Position numbers and translations under genes: made by a program. 64,000 nucleotides of DNA from a bacterium (lineage in GTDB: Bacteria; Acidobacteriota; Thermoanaerobaculia; Multivoradales; J023), in assembly GCA_024226315.1 (NCBI GenBank), contig JAAELT010000210.1, positions 1-64,000 on the forward strand, in the 5' to 3' direction. Shown here piece after piece: positions 9,303-17,450 of the stretch (the first letter of the stretch is position 1; the number at the start of each line of letters is the position of its first letter). The notes beneath the pieces were generated by a model. It worked only from the letters and a program-made list of their open reading frames with translations. It was not told where the DNA came from and did not search any database.

Positions 9303-9388
9303 CTACACCTCGCAACCTTCCCGAGTCGTCGCCACCAACTGATCCAGCTTGGCGACGATCGCCTGAATGAGCGCTGCGATACTCGGCG
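9303..9388 (-). pseudogene. Remnant of a second YbdK-type ligase, C-terminus
   Basis: Read on the minus strand, this stretch encodes IAALIQAIVAKL joined directly to DQLVATTREGCEV and a TAG stop. The intact ligase at 10824-11933 contains CIAALIQAIVAKL and, at its very end, DQLVAETREGCEV. The remnant is therefore the extreme 3' end of a close relative fused in frame to an internal segment, with about 300 bases missing. The junction falls at a TGATC that occurs at both deletion edges in the intact gene, which suggests a microhomology deletion. It sits just downstream of the vapC gene in the same orientation. Confidence 0.75.
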
Positions 9389-9407
9389 TCGCGTTGAGGT
9401 AGGGTGC

Positions 9408-9821
9408 TCAGGCCTGCTGAGGCCAGCCGACGACGTCGAGACCCTCCACCCGGCCAAACTCCCTGACGTTGTTTGTGACCACCGAGTGCTCACGGGTGAC
9501 TCCGGTTGCTGCGATCAAGAGATCGTGTGCCCCGATCATCTGCCCGCGTGCGCTCAGATCGGCCCATAGCCGAGAATGGACTCTGGCGATCTCCATGTCG
9601 AACGAGAGGATCGGCACTTGGGAGAAGATCGACTCGACAAAGCGTTCTCGCCGACCTCTTCGGACGGCGGTGTTCGCGCGGTGGACGCCGTGCAGGAGCT
9701 CCGACGCCGTGATCGTGGCGAGAAAGACGGGTTGATCGCCGACCGACTCCAGCAGTGTTTCGAGTCCTTCTCCCGACCTCTCGATCCGGATGAAGACGCT
9801 GGTGTCGATCAGGAGTCCCAA
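9408..9821 (-). CDS. vapC: PIN-domain ribonuclease toxin (VapC type)
   Basis: A 137-residue VapC-family RNase. Conserved acidic and polar residues are D6 (LLIDTSVFI), E41 (ASELLHGV), D100 (GAHDLLIAAT) and the TNNVREFGRV motif at 116-125. It overlaps the upstream Phd-type antitoxin gene by 13 bases, which implies translational coupling. The closing VEGLDVVGW is typical of the family. It is a second, unrelated-looking toxin only ~120 bases from the first, so the locus is a small toxin-antitoxin cluster. Confidence 0.85.
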   Translation of the reverse strand: MGLLIDTSVFIRIERSGEGLETLLESVGDQPVFLATITASELLHGVHRANTAVRRGRRERFVESIFSQVPILSFDMEIARVHSRLWADLSARGQMIGAHDLLIAATGVTREHSVVTNNVREFGRVEGLDVVGWPQQA

Positions 9822-10078
9822 AGATCCTCGTCCGGAGTCGGTTGCTCGGCCTGGATCCGCTCGAGCTCGTCAGCGAACGCCGGATCGTCGGTTCTCTCGG
9901 TCAGGAGCCGGGTCAGCAAGGCGCGCAACGAAGTCTCTGAGCGGGCGGAAGGCGCGGCGAGCTGAGCCACCTCTTCACCGCTCCGCACGATCCGAAAGAT
10001 CTCGCCGCGATAACGGACCCGATTCAAGAGATCCGAGAAGCGACGAGCGGCCTCGGTAGCTGTAATCGTCGTGCTCAT
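9809..10078 (-). CDS. Phd/YefM-type antitoxin
   Basis: An 89-residue antitoxin. The N-terminal half shows the Phd/YefM DNA-binding fold: TITATEAARRFSDLLNRVRYRGEIFRIVRSGEEVAQLAAP. The acidic C-terminal tail (ERIQAEQPTPDEDLWDS) is the expected toxin-binding part. It starts the operon with vapC downstream, overlapping by 13 bases. The divergent Uma2 gene begins 158 bases away. Confidence 0.83.
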   Translation of the reverse strand: MSTTITATEAARRFSDLLNRVRYRGEIFRIVRSGEEVAQLAAPSARSETSLRALLTRLLTERTDDPAFADELERIQAEQPTPDEDLWDS

Positions 10079-10083
10079 ACAGT

Positions 10084-10107
10084 CAGATTACCTGAGAATC
10101 AGATTCG
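10084..10107. promoter_or_regulatory. Candidate operator of the Phd-VapC operon
   Basis: TCAGATT occurs at 10084-10090 and again at 10100-10106, exactly 16 bases apart, directly before the antitoxin start. The second copy lies in the inverted repeat GAATC-A-GATTC (10097-10107). Repeats at this position fit autoregulation by a Phd-type antitoxin, but the motif is short. Confidence 0.3.
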
Positions 10108-10235
10108 CTTCAACCGGACCGTGACCTCGAGCCCTTCCTGGAGTGAGGTTGGCTCTGTTTTTTCCTCTCGAGAGAGCTTCGTCGCGAATCCCTTGGGGTT
10201 GTATCCCACAGCGGTTGGCGTAGAGTAGGAGAGCG

Positions 10236-10805
10236 ATGCCGACACCTGTCCACAAGCCTCTGTTGATCGACGAGTTCCTGGATTGGCATAGCGGGGACGA
10301 CCGTGTCTATGAATTGGTGCACGGTGTGCCGGTAGCACTGGCGGCGCCGAGCCAGGCGCACCAGATCATCGCGGTCAACTTCGGACGCCGTCTCGCGGAA
10401 GCCCTCGACGACCGTCCGCCCTGTAGCGCGAGAGCGGAAGCCCCGATCGCGGTCCTCGACAGTGACGACACCTGCCATATCGCCGATCTGGCCGTCACCT
10501 GCCAGCCTCACGAACCGGGCCAGAAGCTGACGCCCGAGCCCCTCGTGATCGTCGAGATCCTGTCGCCGTCGACGGAGAACAGGGATCGTAAGGTCAAGCT
10601 CCCGGACTACCGGGCACTGCCGTCGGTCCAGGAGATCGTCCTGGTGGACCAACAGCAGCTCTACTGCGAGGTCCACCGTCGTCTGGACGACGGGCGCTGG
10701 CTGACCGACCTCCTGCGTCAGGCCGACGCCCGCCTGCGGCTCGAAAGCATCGACTTCGATCAGCCGCTGTCAGCGATCTACGCCAACGTGAGCTTTGAAG
10801 AGTAG
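10236..10805 (+). CDS. Uma2-family (DUF820) restriction-endonuclease-fold protein
   Basis: A 189-residue Uma2-family protein with the PD-(D/E)xK-like core of this family: YELVHGVPVALAAPSQAH near the N-terminus, DDTCHIADLAVTC in the middle, then PLVIVEILSPSTENRDRKVKLPDYRALPSVQEIVLVDQQQ. The D, the E in VEILSPST and the following K-rich segment form the presumed nuclease site. The function of the family is not settled; members are numerous in Cyanobacteria and other environmental bacteria and are often scattered as mobile single genes. It lies inside the toxin-antitoxin patch and converges with the ligase gene across a hairpin. Confidence 0.78.
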   Translation: MPTPVHKPLLIDEFLDWHSGDDRVYELVHGVPVALAAPSQAHQIIAVNFGRRLAEALDDRPPCSARAEAPIAVLDSDDTCHIADLAVTCQPHEPGQKLTPEPLVIVEILSPSTENRDRKVKLPDYRALPSVQEIVLVDQQQLYCEVHRRLDDGRWLTDLLRQADARLRLESIDFDQPLSAIYANVSFEE

Positions 10806-10809
10806 CGAT

Positions 10810-10824
10810 GGGGCGAGACGCCCC
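10810..10824. terminator. Hairpin between convergent genes
   Basis: GGGGCG-AGA-CGCCCC forms a perfect 6-bp GC stem exactly between the Uma2 stop and the ligase stop. There is no T tract on either strand, so it may be a Rho-independent-like barrier or simply an RNA-stabilising hairpin. Confidence 0.4.
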
Positions 10825-11933
10825 TACACCTCACACCCTTCCCGGGTCTCCGCCACCAACTGATCCACCACCACCTTCAGATCCCCGGTCTCCTCGAACG
10901 TCTTCCGCTGCCGATCGGCGCTGGTACCTTCTTCGAGGATGGTGTCGAGGTACTCCACCTCGGCGCGGCTGCCGAGCTCGTCGACCACGTCGTCGACGAA
11001 GTCCAGCATCTCTTTGGCGAGGATCTTGGTCGACAGCTCCTCCTGCTTGCCGAAGTCGATCATCTGGCCCTGGATGCCGTAGCGCACGGCACGCCATTTG
11101 TTCTCGGTGATCAGATGATGGCGGTAGGTGCGCCAGGACTGGTTGTTGAGGCGCAGCTTGATCAGCTTGGCGACGATCGCCTGGATGAGGGCGGCGATGC
11201 ACACGGCTTCGTCGATCTTGGTGCAGATGTCGCAGACGCGGAATTCGATGGTCGGGAACTTGGAGTGCGGACGGACGTCCCACCAGATCTTGGTGGGCTC
11301 GTCGATGCACTGGGTCGACACCAGGGTGTCGACGAAGCTGTTGTAGTCGGCCCACGACTTGAAGGTTGGCGGCAGGCCGGTGCGCGGCAGACTCTCGAAG
11401 ATCACCGTGCGGTAGGACTTGAGGCCGGTGTCGCGGCCCGCCCAGAATGGCGAGCTGGTGGTCAGCGCCAGGAGGTGCGGCAGGAAATACCGCGCCTGGT
11501 TCATGACGTCGATCATCAGCTCCCTGTCCTCGATGCCGACATGGATGTGCATGCCGAAAATCAACATTCGCCGGGCGAGCTCCGCCATGTCGGTGCGCAG
11601 CTTCATGTAGCGCTCGCCGATCGAGACGTCCTGGGTCGACCAGGAGGAGAACGGGTGGGTGCTGGCGGCCGCCACCGCCAAGCCATTGCTGGCCGCCAGG
11701 CGGCAGATCGAGCTGCGCAGGCGCACGACCTCCTCGCGCACCTCGCGGATGTTCTGGCAGATTTGACTTCCGACCTCTACCTGGGATTGCAGGAACTCCG
11801 GCTTGATCTGATCGCGCAGGACCACCCGGCCCTGTTCCATGAGCTCCTGGATGTACGACTTGAGCTCCCGGCTCTCGGGATCGATGATCTGGTATTCTTC
11901 CTCGATACCCAGCGTAAGCGGTGCCCGCGTCAT
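10824..11933 (-). CDS. Carboxylate-amine ligase, YbdK/GCS2 family
   Basis: A 369-residue member of the glutamate-cysteine ligase family 2. Typical segments are the opening LTLGIEEEYQIIDPESREL, with the metal-binding IEEEYQ, SQVEVGSQICQN, AASTHPFSSW, MHIHVGIED (a metal-binding HIHVG) and PTIEFRVCD. Such enzymes couple an amino compound to a carboxylate with ATP; Escherichia coli YbdK has weak glutamate-cysteine ligase activity, and the natural substrate here is unknown. Downstream on the same strand, beyond the toxin-antitoxin patch, lies a shrunken copy of its C-terminus (9303-9388). Confidence 0.86.
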   Translation of the reverse strand: MTRAPLTLGIEEEYQIIDPESRELKSYIQELMEQGRVVLRDQIKPEFLQSQVEVGSQICQNIREVREEVVRLRSSICRLAASNGLAVAAASTHPFSSWSTQDVSIGERYMKLRTDMAELARRMLIFGMHIHVGIEDRELMIDVMNQARYFLPHLLALTTSSPFWAGRDTGLKSYRTVIFESLPRTGLPPTFKSWADYNSFVDTLVSTQCIDEPTKIWWDVRPHSKFPTIEFRVCDICTKIDEAVCIAALIQAIVAKLIKLRLNNQSWRTYRHHLITENKWRAVRYGIQGQMIDFGKQEELSTKILAKEMLDFVDDVVDELGSRAEVEYLDTILEEGTSADRQRKTFEETGDLKVVVDQLVAETREGCEV

Positions 11934-12073
11934 GCGGCCTCCCTTCGGCGAGTTGCGGAAAGTCTCTCGTGGTCGGTGGCGTTGTTGGATTCTAACAGAT
12001 CATCCGAGGTCTTCTGGGGTACCATCGAGCTGGCCCGAGAACCAAATGCAAGCGTTAGCGCGAGGAATGCCCG

Positions 12074-12454
12074 ATGACTGAGACGAGCGGTCCTGAACAG
12101 AGACTGACCCAGGTGCCGGGCACGGAGAACGCCGATCAGCCGCGGCGGATGCGGCGGGCGCCGATGCATGGCGTGCTGGTGGCGATCGATGCCCCCGAGC
12201 TGTCGTCGGAGCCCTGGGTGGTCGACGCCATCGATCTCAACTCCAATGGCATGGGCCTGGTGCTGCCGCCGGAGCTGCTCGAGGGCACGCGGGTGCTGCT
12301 GAGCTTCAAGCTCACGGACCACGACTTCTCGCGTCTGCCGGCGACCGTGCTCTACCAGATGGGAGTCAGCGGCGGCGTGCGGTTCGACGACTGGCCCCTG
12401 GAGGACCGGGTGAAGCTGCTCGAGTGGCTGGCCGGGTACTACGAGTCGATCTAG
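12074..12454 (+). CDS. PilZ-domain protein
   Basis: A 126-residue protein made almost entirely of a PilZ domain, the c-di-GMP receptor fold. The arginine-rich RRMRR switch is at residues 24-28 and the second motif is DLNSNG at 54-59, with N56 in place of the usual serine of DxSxxG; weaker ligand binding is therefore possible. Single-domain PilZ proteins usually act as adaptors for motility or exopolysaccharide machinery. It stands alone, divergent from the ligase gene across 140 bases and followed by two hairpins. Confidence 0.78.
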   Translation: MTETSGPEQRLTQVPGTENADQPRRMRRAPMHGVLVAIDAPELSSEPWVVDAIDLNSNGMGLVLPPELLEGTRVLLSFKLTDHDFSRLPATVLYQMGVSGGVRFDDWPLEDRVKLLEWLAGYYESI

Positions 12455-12480
12455 GAGTCTGTTGCGCAAGCAACGGACTC
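12455..12480 (+). terminator. Hairpin directly after pilZ gene
   Basis: An 11-bp stem (GAGTCTGTTGC pairing with GCAACGGACTC, one G-T pair) closes a GCAA tetraloop and starts on the base after the stop codon. It lacks a T tract. Confidence 0.5.
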
Positions 12481-12499
12481 ATAGGCCGGTGGGGTTGGG

Positions 12500-12533
12500 C
12501 CAAGAAGCTCCCGCCGAAGGCGGAGGTTCTTGG
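12500..12533. terminator. Second hairpin between convergent pilZ and pspC genes
   Basis: CCAAGAAGCTCCCGCC and GGCGGAGGTTCTTGG pair around a GAA loop with few mismatches. Its position between two convergent genes suggests a bidirectional terminator; no T tract is present. Confidence 0.45.
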
Positions 12534-12553
12534 GGCGCTAGGAGCCGCGCCCC

Positions 12554-12736
12554 TCAGCCCTTCGGCATGACGATCCACAAGATGATGTAGACCAGAAGAC
12601 CGGGGAAGGCCGCCGAGAAGATCGAGACGGCGACGTAGAGGATCCGCACCAGGGTGGGATCCCAGCTCAGGGAACGGGCGATTCCGCCGCAGACACCGGC
12701 GATGATCTTGTCCTTGTCGGAGCGTACCAGGGGCAT
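12554..12736 (-). CDS. PspC-domain membrane protein
   Basis: A 60-residue protein that is a bare PspC domain: MPLVRSDKDKIIAGVCGGIA, then an amphipathic segment with WDPTLVRILYV and a hydrophobic helix ending IILWIVMPKG. PspC domains in phage-shock systems sense or signal membrane stress, but one-domain forms are widespread and poorly studied. No pspA or pspB gene lies nearby. A Shine-Dalgarno-like AAGGAG lies just before the start on the minus strand. Confidence 0.8.
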   Translation of the reverse strand: MPLVRSDKDKIIAGVCGGIARSLSWDPTLVRILYVAVSIFSAAFPGLLVYIILWIVMPKG

Positions 12737-12827
12737 TTGAATCTCCTTGGGGTATGCGGGCTCGAATCGAGCAGCGCCTCTTCCCTGGATACGTGTGAGC
12801 GAGCCGAAGGATTCGCCTTCGACGTCC

Positions 12828-13883
12828 CTACCCCGGCCATATCTCGGGCGGTCCGGAGAGCTCGCCGGCGTGGCTCAGGCTCGCTTGCAATCGTTTGAGC
12901 GGTCGGCGCCAGCCCTCGACCGGACGTGCCATACGGGTCGCGATCAGGTGATCGAGCTCGTCGTCGAGGCCGAGCAGGGCCTGGAGCTCGTCCATCAGCT
13001 CGTCGGGCACCGTCCGGCGGCGGGCGCCGAAGGGGAACAGCGTCCGGTAGGCGCGGCTGACCAGTTTGAGGTCGTGGTCGCGGAGCTCTTGCCGGTGGGA
13101 GACTTGCACCAGGATCTCGGCGAAGCTCGACAGGTCCTGCCACAGCCGGCGGCCGATGGCCGGGTCCTGCTGGTCGCTGTTGAGCCAGTCGAGGATGCGC
13201 TTGAGCAGTCGGCGCAGGTGGACGCGGTCGTCGACCCTGAGGAAGGGATAGACACTGAGCTCGCGGAACGCCAGGATGCGGTAGAGCACGGCGCGTAGCC
13301 GGGCCTCCAGCGGCCGATCCTCGTTGCCGGCCGTGCCGCCGGTCTCACGCCGCAGGTTCCAGTACAGCTTGCGGATCTGCAGCGAGACCTCGACGTCGAA
13401 CCAGTGGCGCTCGGGAGCGGGCTGGTTCTCGAATTCGTAGACGGTGGATTCCACTGAGATCAGGGCCTTGCGCAGGCGTCTGAGGCCTCCTTCGCAGTTC
13501 GAGGCGAGGGTCATCTGGTTGCTCTTGTGGGTCGCCGACGCAATCAGCGTTTCGAGCGAGCTCTTGAGATCGGTGCGGGCGAAGAAGGACATGTCGCGCA
13601 GGTCGCGGGCCGCGAGCTCGGTGGAGATCTGGAGGCCGATCTGGCTCAAGGAATCGGAATCCTCGGCCTCCGGGCTGTAGGCGGGGCCGTAGAGCTTCTC
13701 GATATCGGTCAGCAGCTCGACACCGGCACGCAGCAGATGCACGACCTTGGGTACAAGGTCGGTGGCCAGACTGATCAGGGCGCTGTCTTCGGGCACCCGT
13801 ACGTCGGCGCTCTCGACCTGCGCGACGAGCTCTTCGAAGCGTCGGCCAAACTCACTGAATCCCTTGCCGGTCGTCTTCTGCAC
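12828..13883 (-). CDS. Hypothetical helical protein
   Basis: A 351-residue protein I do not recognise. It has no signal peptide and no transmembrane segment, is predicted mostly helical by its heptad-like pattern, and is rich in Leu, Arg and Glu. Segments that look structured are LATDLVPKVVHLLRAGVELLT, HWFDVEVSLQIRKLYWNLRRE and VYPFLRVDDRVHLRRLLKRI. It lies alone on the minus strand between the pspC and methyltransferase genes, and the codon pattern fits the neighbours. Cytoplasmic location is inferred. Confidence 0.65.
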   Translation of the reverse strand: MQKTTGKGFSEFGRRFEELVAQVESADVRVPEDSALISLATDLVPKVVHLLRAGVELLTDIEKLYGPAYSPEAEDSDSLSQIGLQISTELAARDLRDMSFFARTDLKSSLETLIASATHKSNQMTLASNCEGGLRRLRKALISVESTVYEFENQPAPERHWFDVEVSLQIRKLYWNLRRETGGTAGNEDRPLEARLRAVLYRILAFRELSVYPFLRVDDRVHLRRLLKRILDWLNSDQQDPAIGRRLWQDLSSFAEILVQVSHRQELRDHDLKLVSRAYRTLFPFGARRRTVPDELMDELQALLGLDDELDHLIATRMARPVEGWRRPLKRLQASLSHAGELSGPPEIWPG

Positions 13884-13945
13884 ACTGGAATTGTAGCGCG
13901 CTCATGGCACCGGCCGTCTCGGAGAATCTGCTCAATACATTCTGT

Positions 13946-15109
13946 TCAATACATGTCGAAGATCAGGATGCGCGCGTCGAGCGGTCCGTTGAGGACCGGG
14001 ATGCGTCGCTTCGGCCGTAGCCCGATCGGTTTGCCGCGGGTCTCGCCACCGGCGAGCACCACGGCTCGCCAACCGGCGTAGCGCTGCTTGAGCAGGTCTC
14101 CGAGGCGCTGCCACTGGGCGGGCTCCTCTTCGAGGCGCTCGCCGTAGGCCGGGTTGACGACGAACAGGCCGGGAGTCTCGGGGGGGTGCAGCTCGAACGC
14201 GTCGTCCCGTCGCAGACGGGCGTGGTCCGAGAGCCCGGCGCGCTCGAGGTTGGCGCGGCAGGCGCCGAGGGCGGCGGGGGAGCGGTCGGCGCCGAAAAGC
14301 TCGACCTCCTTGCCGAGGGCGGGGATCGGTTCTTCGCGGATGGTGGCGAAAGCCTTTGCGTCGTAGCTCGGTAGGCGCTCGAAGGCCCACCCGGGGGAGC
14401 CGTGCCTGGCGCGTAGGAAGCCAGGCGCCCGTCCGAGAGCGATGAGCGCGGCCTCGGTCAGAAGGGTGCCGGAGCCGCACATCGGGTCCACCACCGGACC
14501 GCGGCCGTCCCAGCCGCTGGCCAAAACGCAGGCGGCGGCTAGCTGCTCACGCAGCGGAGCGTCCGAGGTCTTCACCCGGTAGCCGCGGCGGTCGAGCGGC
14601 ACACCGGAGGTGTCGAGGGTCAGAGTGGCGCGATCGTTTTTCAGGCGCAAACGCAGCGACAGATCCGGCCGATCGCGGTCGATCGACGAGCGCTGGCGGT
14701 ACCGGTCGCGCTGGCCGTCCACCAGGCCGTCTTTGACCTTGAGAGCGGCCCAGCGCAGGTCCCGGATACGCGAGGCGGTGGTCGTAGCACGGATCGAGAA
14801 GGTACGCCTGGGATCGAACAGGCCGCCAACGTCGATGCTGCCTTGCTTGCGGCGACGGATCAGGGCACGCGCCCCGGCGGCCAGCGCGTCGCCGTCGCCG
14901 CCGTCCCACTGGCCCAGCTCCACGAGCACGCGATTGGCCGTGCGCAGGCGCCAGTTGGCGCGCCAGCAGTCGCGCCAGGACCCGCTCCAGGTAACCGCCC
15001 CGCGCCCGCCACGAACGTCGCTGGCACCGAGCGCCCGCAGCTCGGCCTCCAGGAATTCCTCGAGCCCGAGCCCGCAAGTGGCGATGAGTCGCAGCGACAT
15101 GGTCCGCAT
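13946..15109 (-). CDS. THUMP-domain RNA (guanine-N2) methyltransferase
   Basis: A 387-residue protein of the RlmL/Trm14 group: an N-terminal ferredoxin-like plus THUMP region (about 1-170, opening LIATCGLGLEEFLEAELRALGA) and a Rossmann methyltransferase domain. AdoMet-binding motif I is VVDPMCGSGTLLTEAALIA. The catalytic motif, normally NPPYG, reads NPAYGERL here, with alanine in place of the second proline. Such enzymes methylate guanine N2 in rRNA or tRNA. Initiation at 15100 (MSLRLIATC) is equally plausible. It diverges from the amidohydrolase gene across 175 bases. Confidence 0.83.
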   Translation of the reverse strand: MRTMSLRLIATCGLGLEEFLEAELRALGASDVRGGRGAVTWSGSWRDCWRANWRLRTANRVLVELGQWDGGDGDALAAGARALIRRRKQGSIDVGGLFDPRRTFSIRATTTASRIRDLRWAALKVKDGLVDGQRDRYRQRSSIDRDRPDLSLRLRLKNDRATLTLDTSGVPLDRRGYRVKTSDAPLREQLAAACVLASGWDGRGPVVDPMCGSGTLLTEAALIALGRAPGFLRARHGSPGWAFERLPSYDAKAFATIREEPIPALGKEVELFGADRSPAALGACRANLERAGLSDHARLRRDDAFELHPPETPGLFVVNPAYGERLEEEPAQWQRLGDLLKQRYAGWRAVVLAGGETRGKPIGLRPKRRIPVLNGPLDARILIFDMY

Positions 15110-15284
15110 GGTAGCCGAGATTTGGGCCGGAGCACGCGATCCCCTGCGGGCGGATCCTCGAAACTCGCTGGCGCGGCGCCAGCTCAAACAGTCTACGTTC
15201 CGTCCTCGGGGATGCGTGCTCCTCTCGGCGAGGCTCGGTGTACACTGCACGTTCTTCTCAGCACCACGACACGGAGACGAAATC

Positions 15285-16925
15285 ATGCCGTCGATCCGAC
15301 TGCTTCTGCTCGCGATGCTTCTGCTCGTTCCCTCGTTCGCCGCGGCCAAGGACGAGAAGCGCGAGACCATCCCGCCGGCGCCTCCGCGAGCCGAGGGGGA
15401 GGGGCCCTTCGAGCGCTTGATCCTACGCGGCGGCACGTTGATCAACGGCACCGGCGCACCGGCGATCGGCCCCGTGGACATCGTGATCGAGGGCAACCGC
15501 ATCACCAATGTCGCGAGCGTCGGCAATCCGGGAGTGGAGATCGACCCCGAGGAGCGCCCCAAGGCCGAGGGCGGCCGCGAGATCGACGTCTCGGGCAAGT
15601 ACATACTGCCCGGCTTCGTCGACATGCACGCCCACATCGGTGGCACCGACCAGGGCACGCCGGCGGAGTACGTATTCAAGCTGTGGATGGGGCATGGCAT
15701 CACCACCATTCGCGACCCGTTTTGTGGCGACGGCCTCGACTTCTGCCTCGAGCACAAGGCGAAAAGCGCCAAGAACAAAATCACCGCGCCGCGGATCGAG
15801 GCCTACCTGTATTTCGGTATGGATCAGGAAGAACCCTTTCTGACCCCCGAGGAGGCGAGCAAGTGGGTGAAGGAGGTCGCCGCCAAGGGAGCGGATGGCC
15901 TCAAGTTCCTCGGCTACCGGCCCGACATCATGCAGGCGGCGATCGAGACCGCCAGGGAGAAAGGGCTGCGCACCGCCTGCCACCACGCCCAGATGGACGT
16001 CGCGCGGGTCAACGTATTGACCACCGCGCGCTGGGGCCTGACCACCATGGAACACTGGTACGGCTTGCCGGAAGCGCTGTTCGACGATCGCACGGTGCAG
16101 GACTTCCCGCTCGAGTACAACTACCTGAACGAGCAGGATCGCTTCGGCCAGGCCGGCCGGCTCTGGCAGCAGGCGGCGCCGCGTGGCAGCGAGCGCTGGA
16201 ACGCGGTGATCGACGAGCTGATCGGGCTGGATTTCACCATCGTGCCGACCATGACCATCTACGAGGCCAGCCGCGACCTGATGCGTGCCCGCCGCGCCGA
16301 GTGGCACGAGACCTACACCTTGCCGTCGCTGTGGGACTTCTACCGCCCTCACCGCAAGGCCCACGGCTCCTACTGGTTCTATTGGACCACCGAAGACGAG
16401 ATCGCCTGGAAGCGCAACTACCAGATCTGGATGAGCTTCCTGAACGACTACAAGAACCGCGGCGGCCGGGTGGCCGCGGGCTCGGACTCGGGCTTCATCT
16501 ACAAGCTCTACGGCTTCGGCTTCGTGCGCGAGCTCGAGCTGCTGCGCGAGGCCGGCTTCCATCCGCTCGAGGTGATTCGTGCCGCCACCCTCGACGGCGC
16601 CGAGGCGCTGGGCATGGACGCCGAGATCGGCAGCGTCGAGCCCGGCAAGCTGGCGGATCTGGTGATCCTCGAGGAGAACCCGCTCGTGAATCTCAAGGTC
16701 CTCTACGGTACCGGCGCCATCCGGCTCGACGCGGACAACGTGCCCCAGAGGGTCGGCGGCGTCGAGACCACGATCAAGGACGGTATCCTCTACGACGCCA
16801 AGAAGCTGCTCGCCGACGTGCGCGAGATGGTGCGCGAGGCCAAAGAGACCGAGGGGCGCGAGATCGTCCAGCCGGGAATGCCGGGGGACGTCATTCCCTC
16901 AGAAGATGACGAGACCGGTCCCTGA
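15285..16925 (+). CDS. Secreted amidohydrolase (imidazolonepropionase-like)
   Basis: A 546-residue metal-dependent amidohydrolase with a cleavable signal peptide (MPSIRLLLLAMLLLVPSFAAA). The composite beta-sandwich is seen at LILRGGTLINGTG and GKLADLVILEENP. The barrel carries metal ligands: HAH in VDMHAHIGG, K in GLKFLGY, H in CHHAQMD and TTMEHWYGL, and D in VAAGSDSGF. Periplasmic members of this family often hydrolyse dipeptides or cyclic imides; the substrate here is unknown. The C-terminal ~40 residues are acidic and low-complexity. A TAACGC repeat patch follows. Confidence 0.85.
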   Translation: MPSIRLLLLAMLLLVPSFAAAKDEKRETIPPAPPRAEGEGPFERLILRGGTLINGTGAPAIGPVDIVIEGNRITNVASVGNPGVEIDPEERPKAEGGREIDVSGKYILPGFVDMHAHIGGTDQGTPAEYVFKLWMGHGITTIRDPFCGDGLDFCLEHKAKSAKNKITAPRIEAYLYFGMDQEEPFLTPEEASKWVKEVAAKGADGLKFLGYRPDIMQAAIETAREKGLRTACHHAQMDVARVNVLTTARWGLTTMEHWYGLPEALFDDRTVQDFPLEYNYLNEQDRFGQAGRLWQQAAPRGSERWNAVIDELIGLDFTIVPTMTIYEASRDLMRARRAEWHETYTLPSLWDFYRPHRKAHGSYWFYWTTEDEIAWKRNYQIWMSFLNDYKNRGGRVAAGSDSGFIYKLYGFGFVRELELLREAGFHPLEVIRAATLDGAEALGMDAEIGSVEPGKLADLVILEENPLVNLKVLYGTGAIRLDADNVPQRVGGVETTIKDGILYDAKKLLADVREMVREAKETEGREIVQPGMPGDVIPSEDDETGP

Positions 16926-16931
16926 AGGGGC

Positions 16932-17029
16932 TAACGCGCTCGGTGGCTGTAACGCAAGATCAACTTCGCGCTAACGCTCCGCTCGCTGAGTCGCCGGTCG
17001 TTTATGAAACCGTAACGCGGTGTTAACGT
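16932..17029 (+). repeat. Dispersed TAACGC hexamers
   Basis: TAACGC occurs at 16932, 16950, 16972 and 17013, and TAACGT at 17024, within 98 non-coding bases before the HisKA gene. The copy at 16972 is part of CGCGCTAACGCT, whose exact reverse complement occurs at 12051-12062, 12 bases before the pilZ start. This may be a regulator-binding cluster; spacing is irregular. Confidence 0.3.
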
Positions 17030-17152
17030 TCAGTGGCGATAATCTTGCCCGAACACCAGAGAGGCGAGGATCACCCGAGAGGGTCTGTTGACCTCGCGGC
17101 CGAAACCATTCACCAGCTTGGGGCGAAGACTCAGCTGGACACGAGCGGGCAC

Positions 17153-17437
17153 ATGAAACCACACGACAGCGAAGAGAGCACGGGGCTGCATGCCCAGATC
17201 GCGGAACGGGACCGGCGGATCTCGGAGCTCGAGGCTCGCATCGAGGAGCTCGAGAGCTACGGCCGGTCGATCTCGCACGACCTCAAGTCGCCGCTCGTCA
17301 CCATCCTGGGATTCCTCAGCTTCCTGCGCCGCGATGCCGTCGCCGGCGACCGCGAACGGATAGACCACGACATCGGGCGCATCCAACGGGCGGCCGATCA
17401 GATCCTGCGCCTGATCGACGATCTGCCCATGTCTTGA
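17153..17437 (+). CDS. Isolated HisKA dimerisation/phosphoacceptor domain
   Basis: A 94-residue product consisting of a short coiled coil (LHAQIAERDRRISELEARIE) and a HisKA domain with the phosphoacceptor motif SISHDLKSPLVTILGFL. The frame stops at LRLIDDLPMS, where full-length kinases continue into the ATP-binding domain. No HATPase domain follows; the convergent gene begins 13 bases on. It is therefore either a truncated kinase or a stand-alone phosphotransfer/dimerisation unit. The frame extends upstream to 17033, but kinase-like sequence begins after 17153. Confidence 0.6.
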   Translation: MKPHDSEESTGLHAQIAERDRRISELEARIEELESYGRSISHDLKSPLVTILGFLSFLRRDAVAGDRERIDHDIGRIQRAADQILRLIDDLPMS

Positions 17438-17450
17438 AGTCTTGTGATGC

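Noticed and set aside
10130-10164. Intrinsic terminator (GAGCC...GGCTC followed by six Ts)
   Set aside because: The stem is only 5 bp with internal mismatches, and no plus-strand gene ends before it.
15110-15784. Upstream extension of the THUMP methyltransferase frame
   Set aside because: The extension is antisense to the amidohydrolase signal-peptide region and contains no family sequence.
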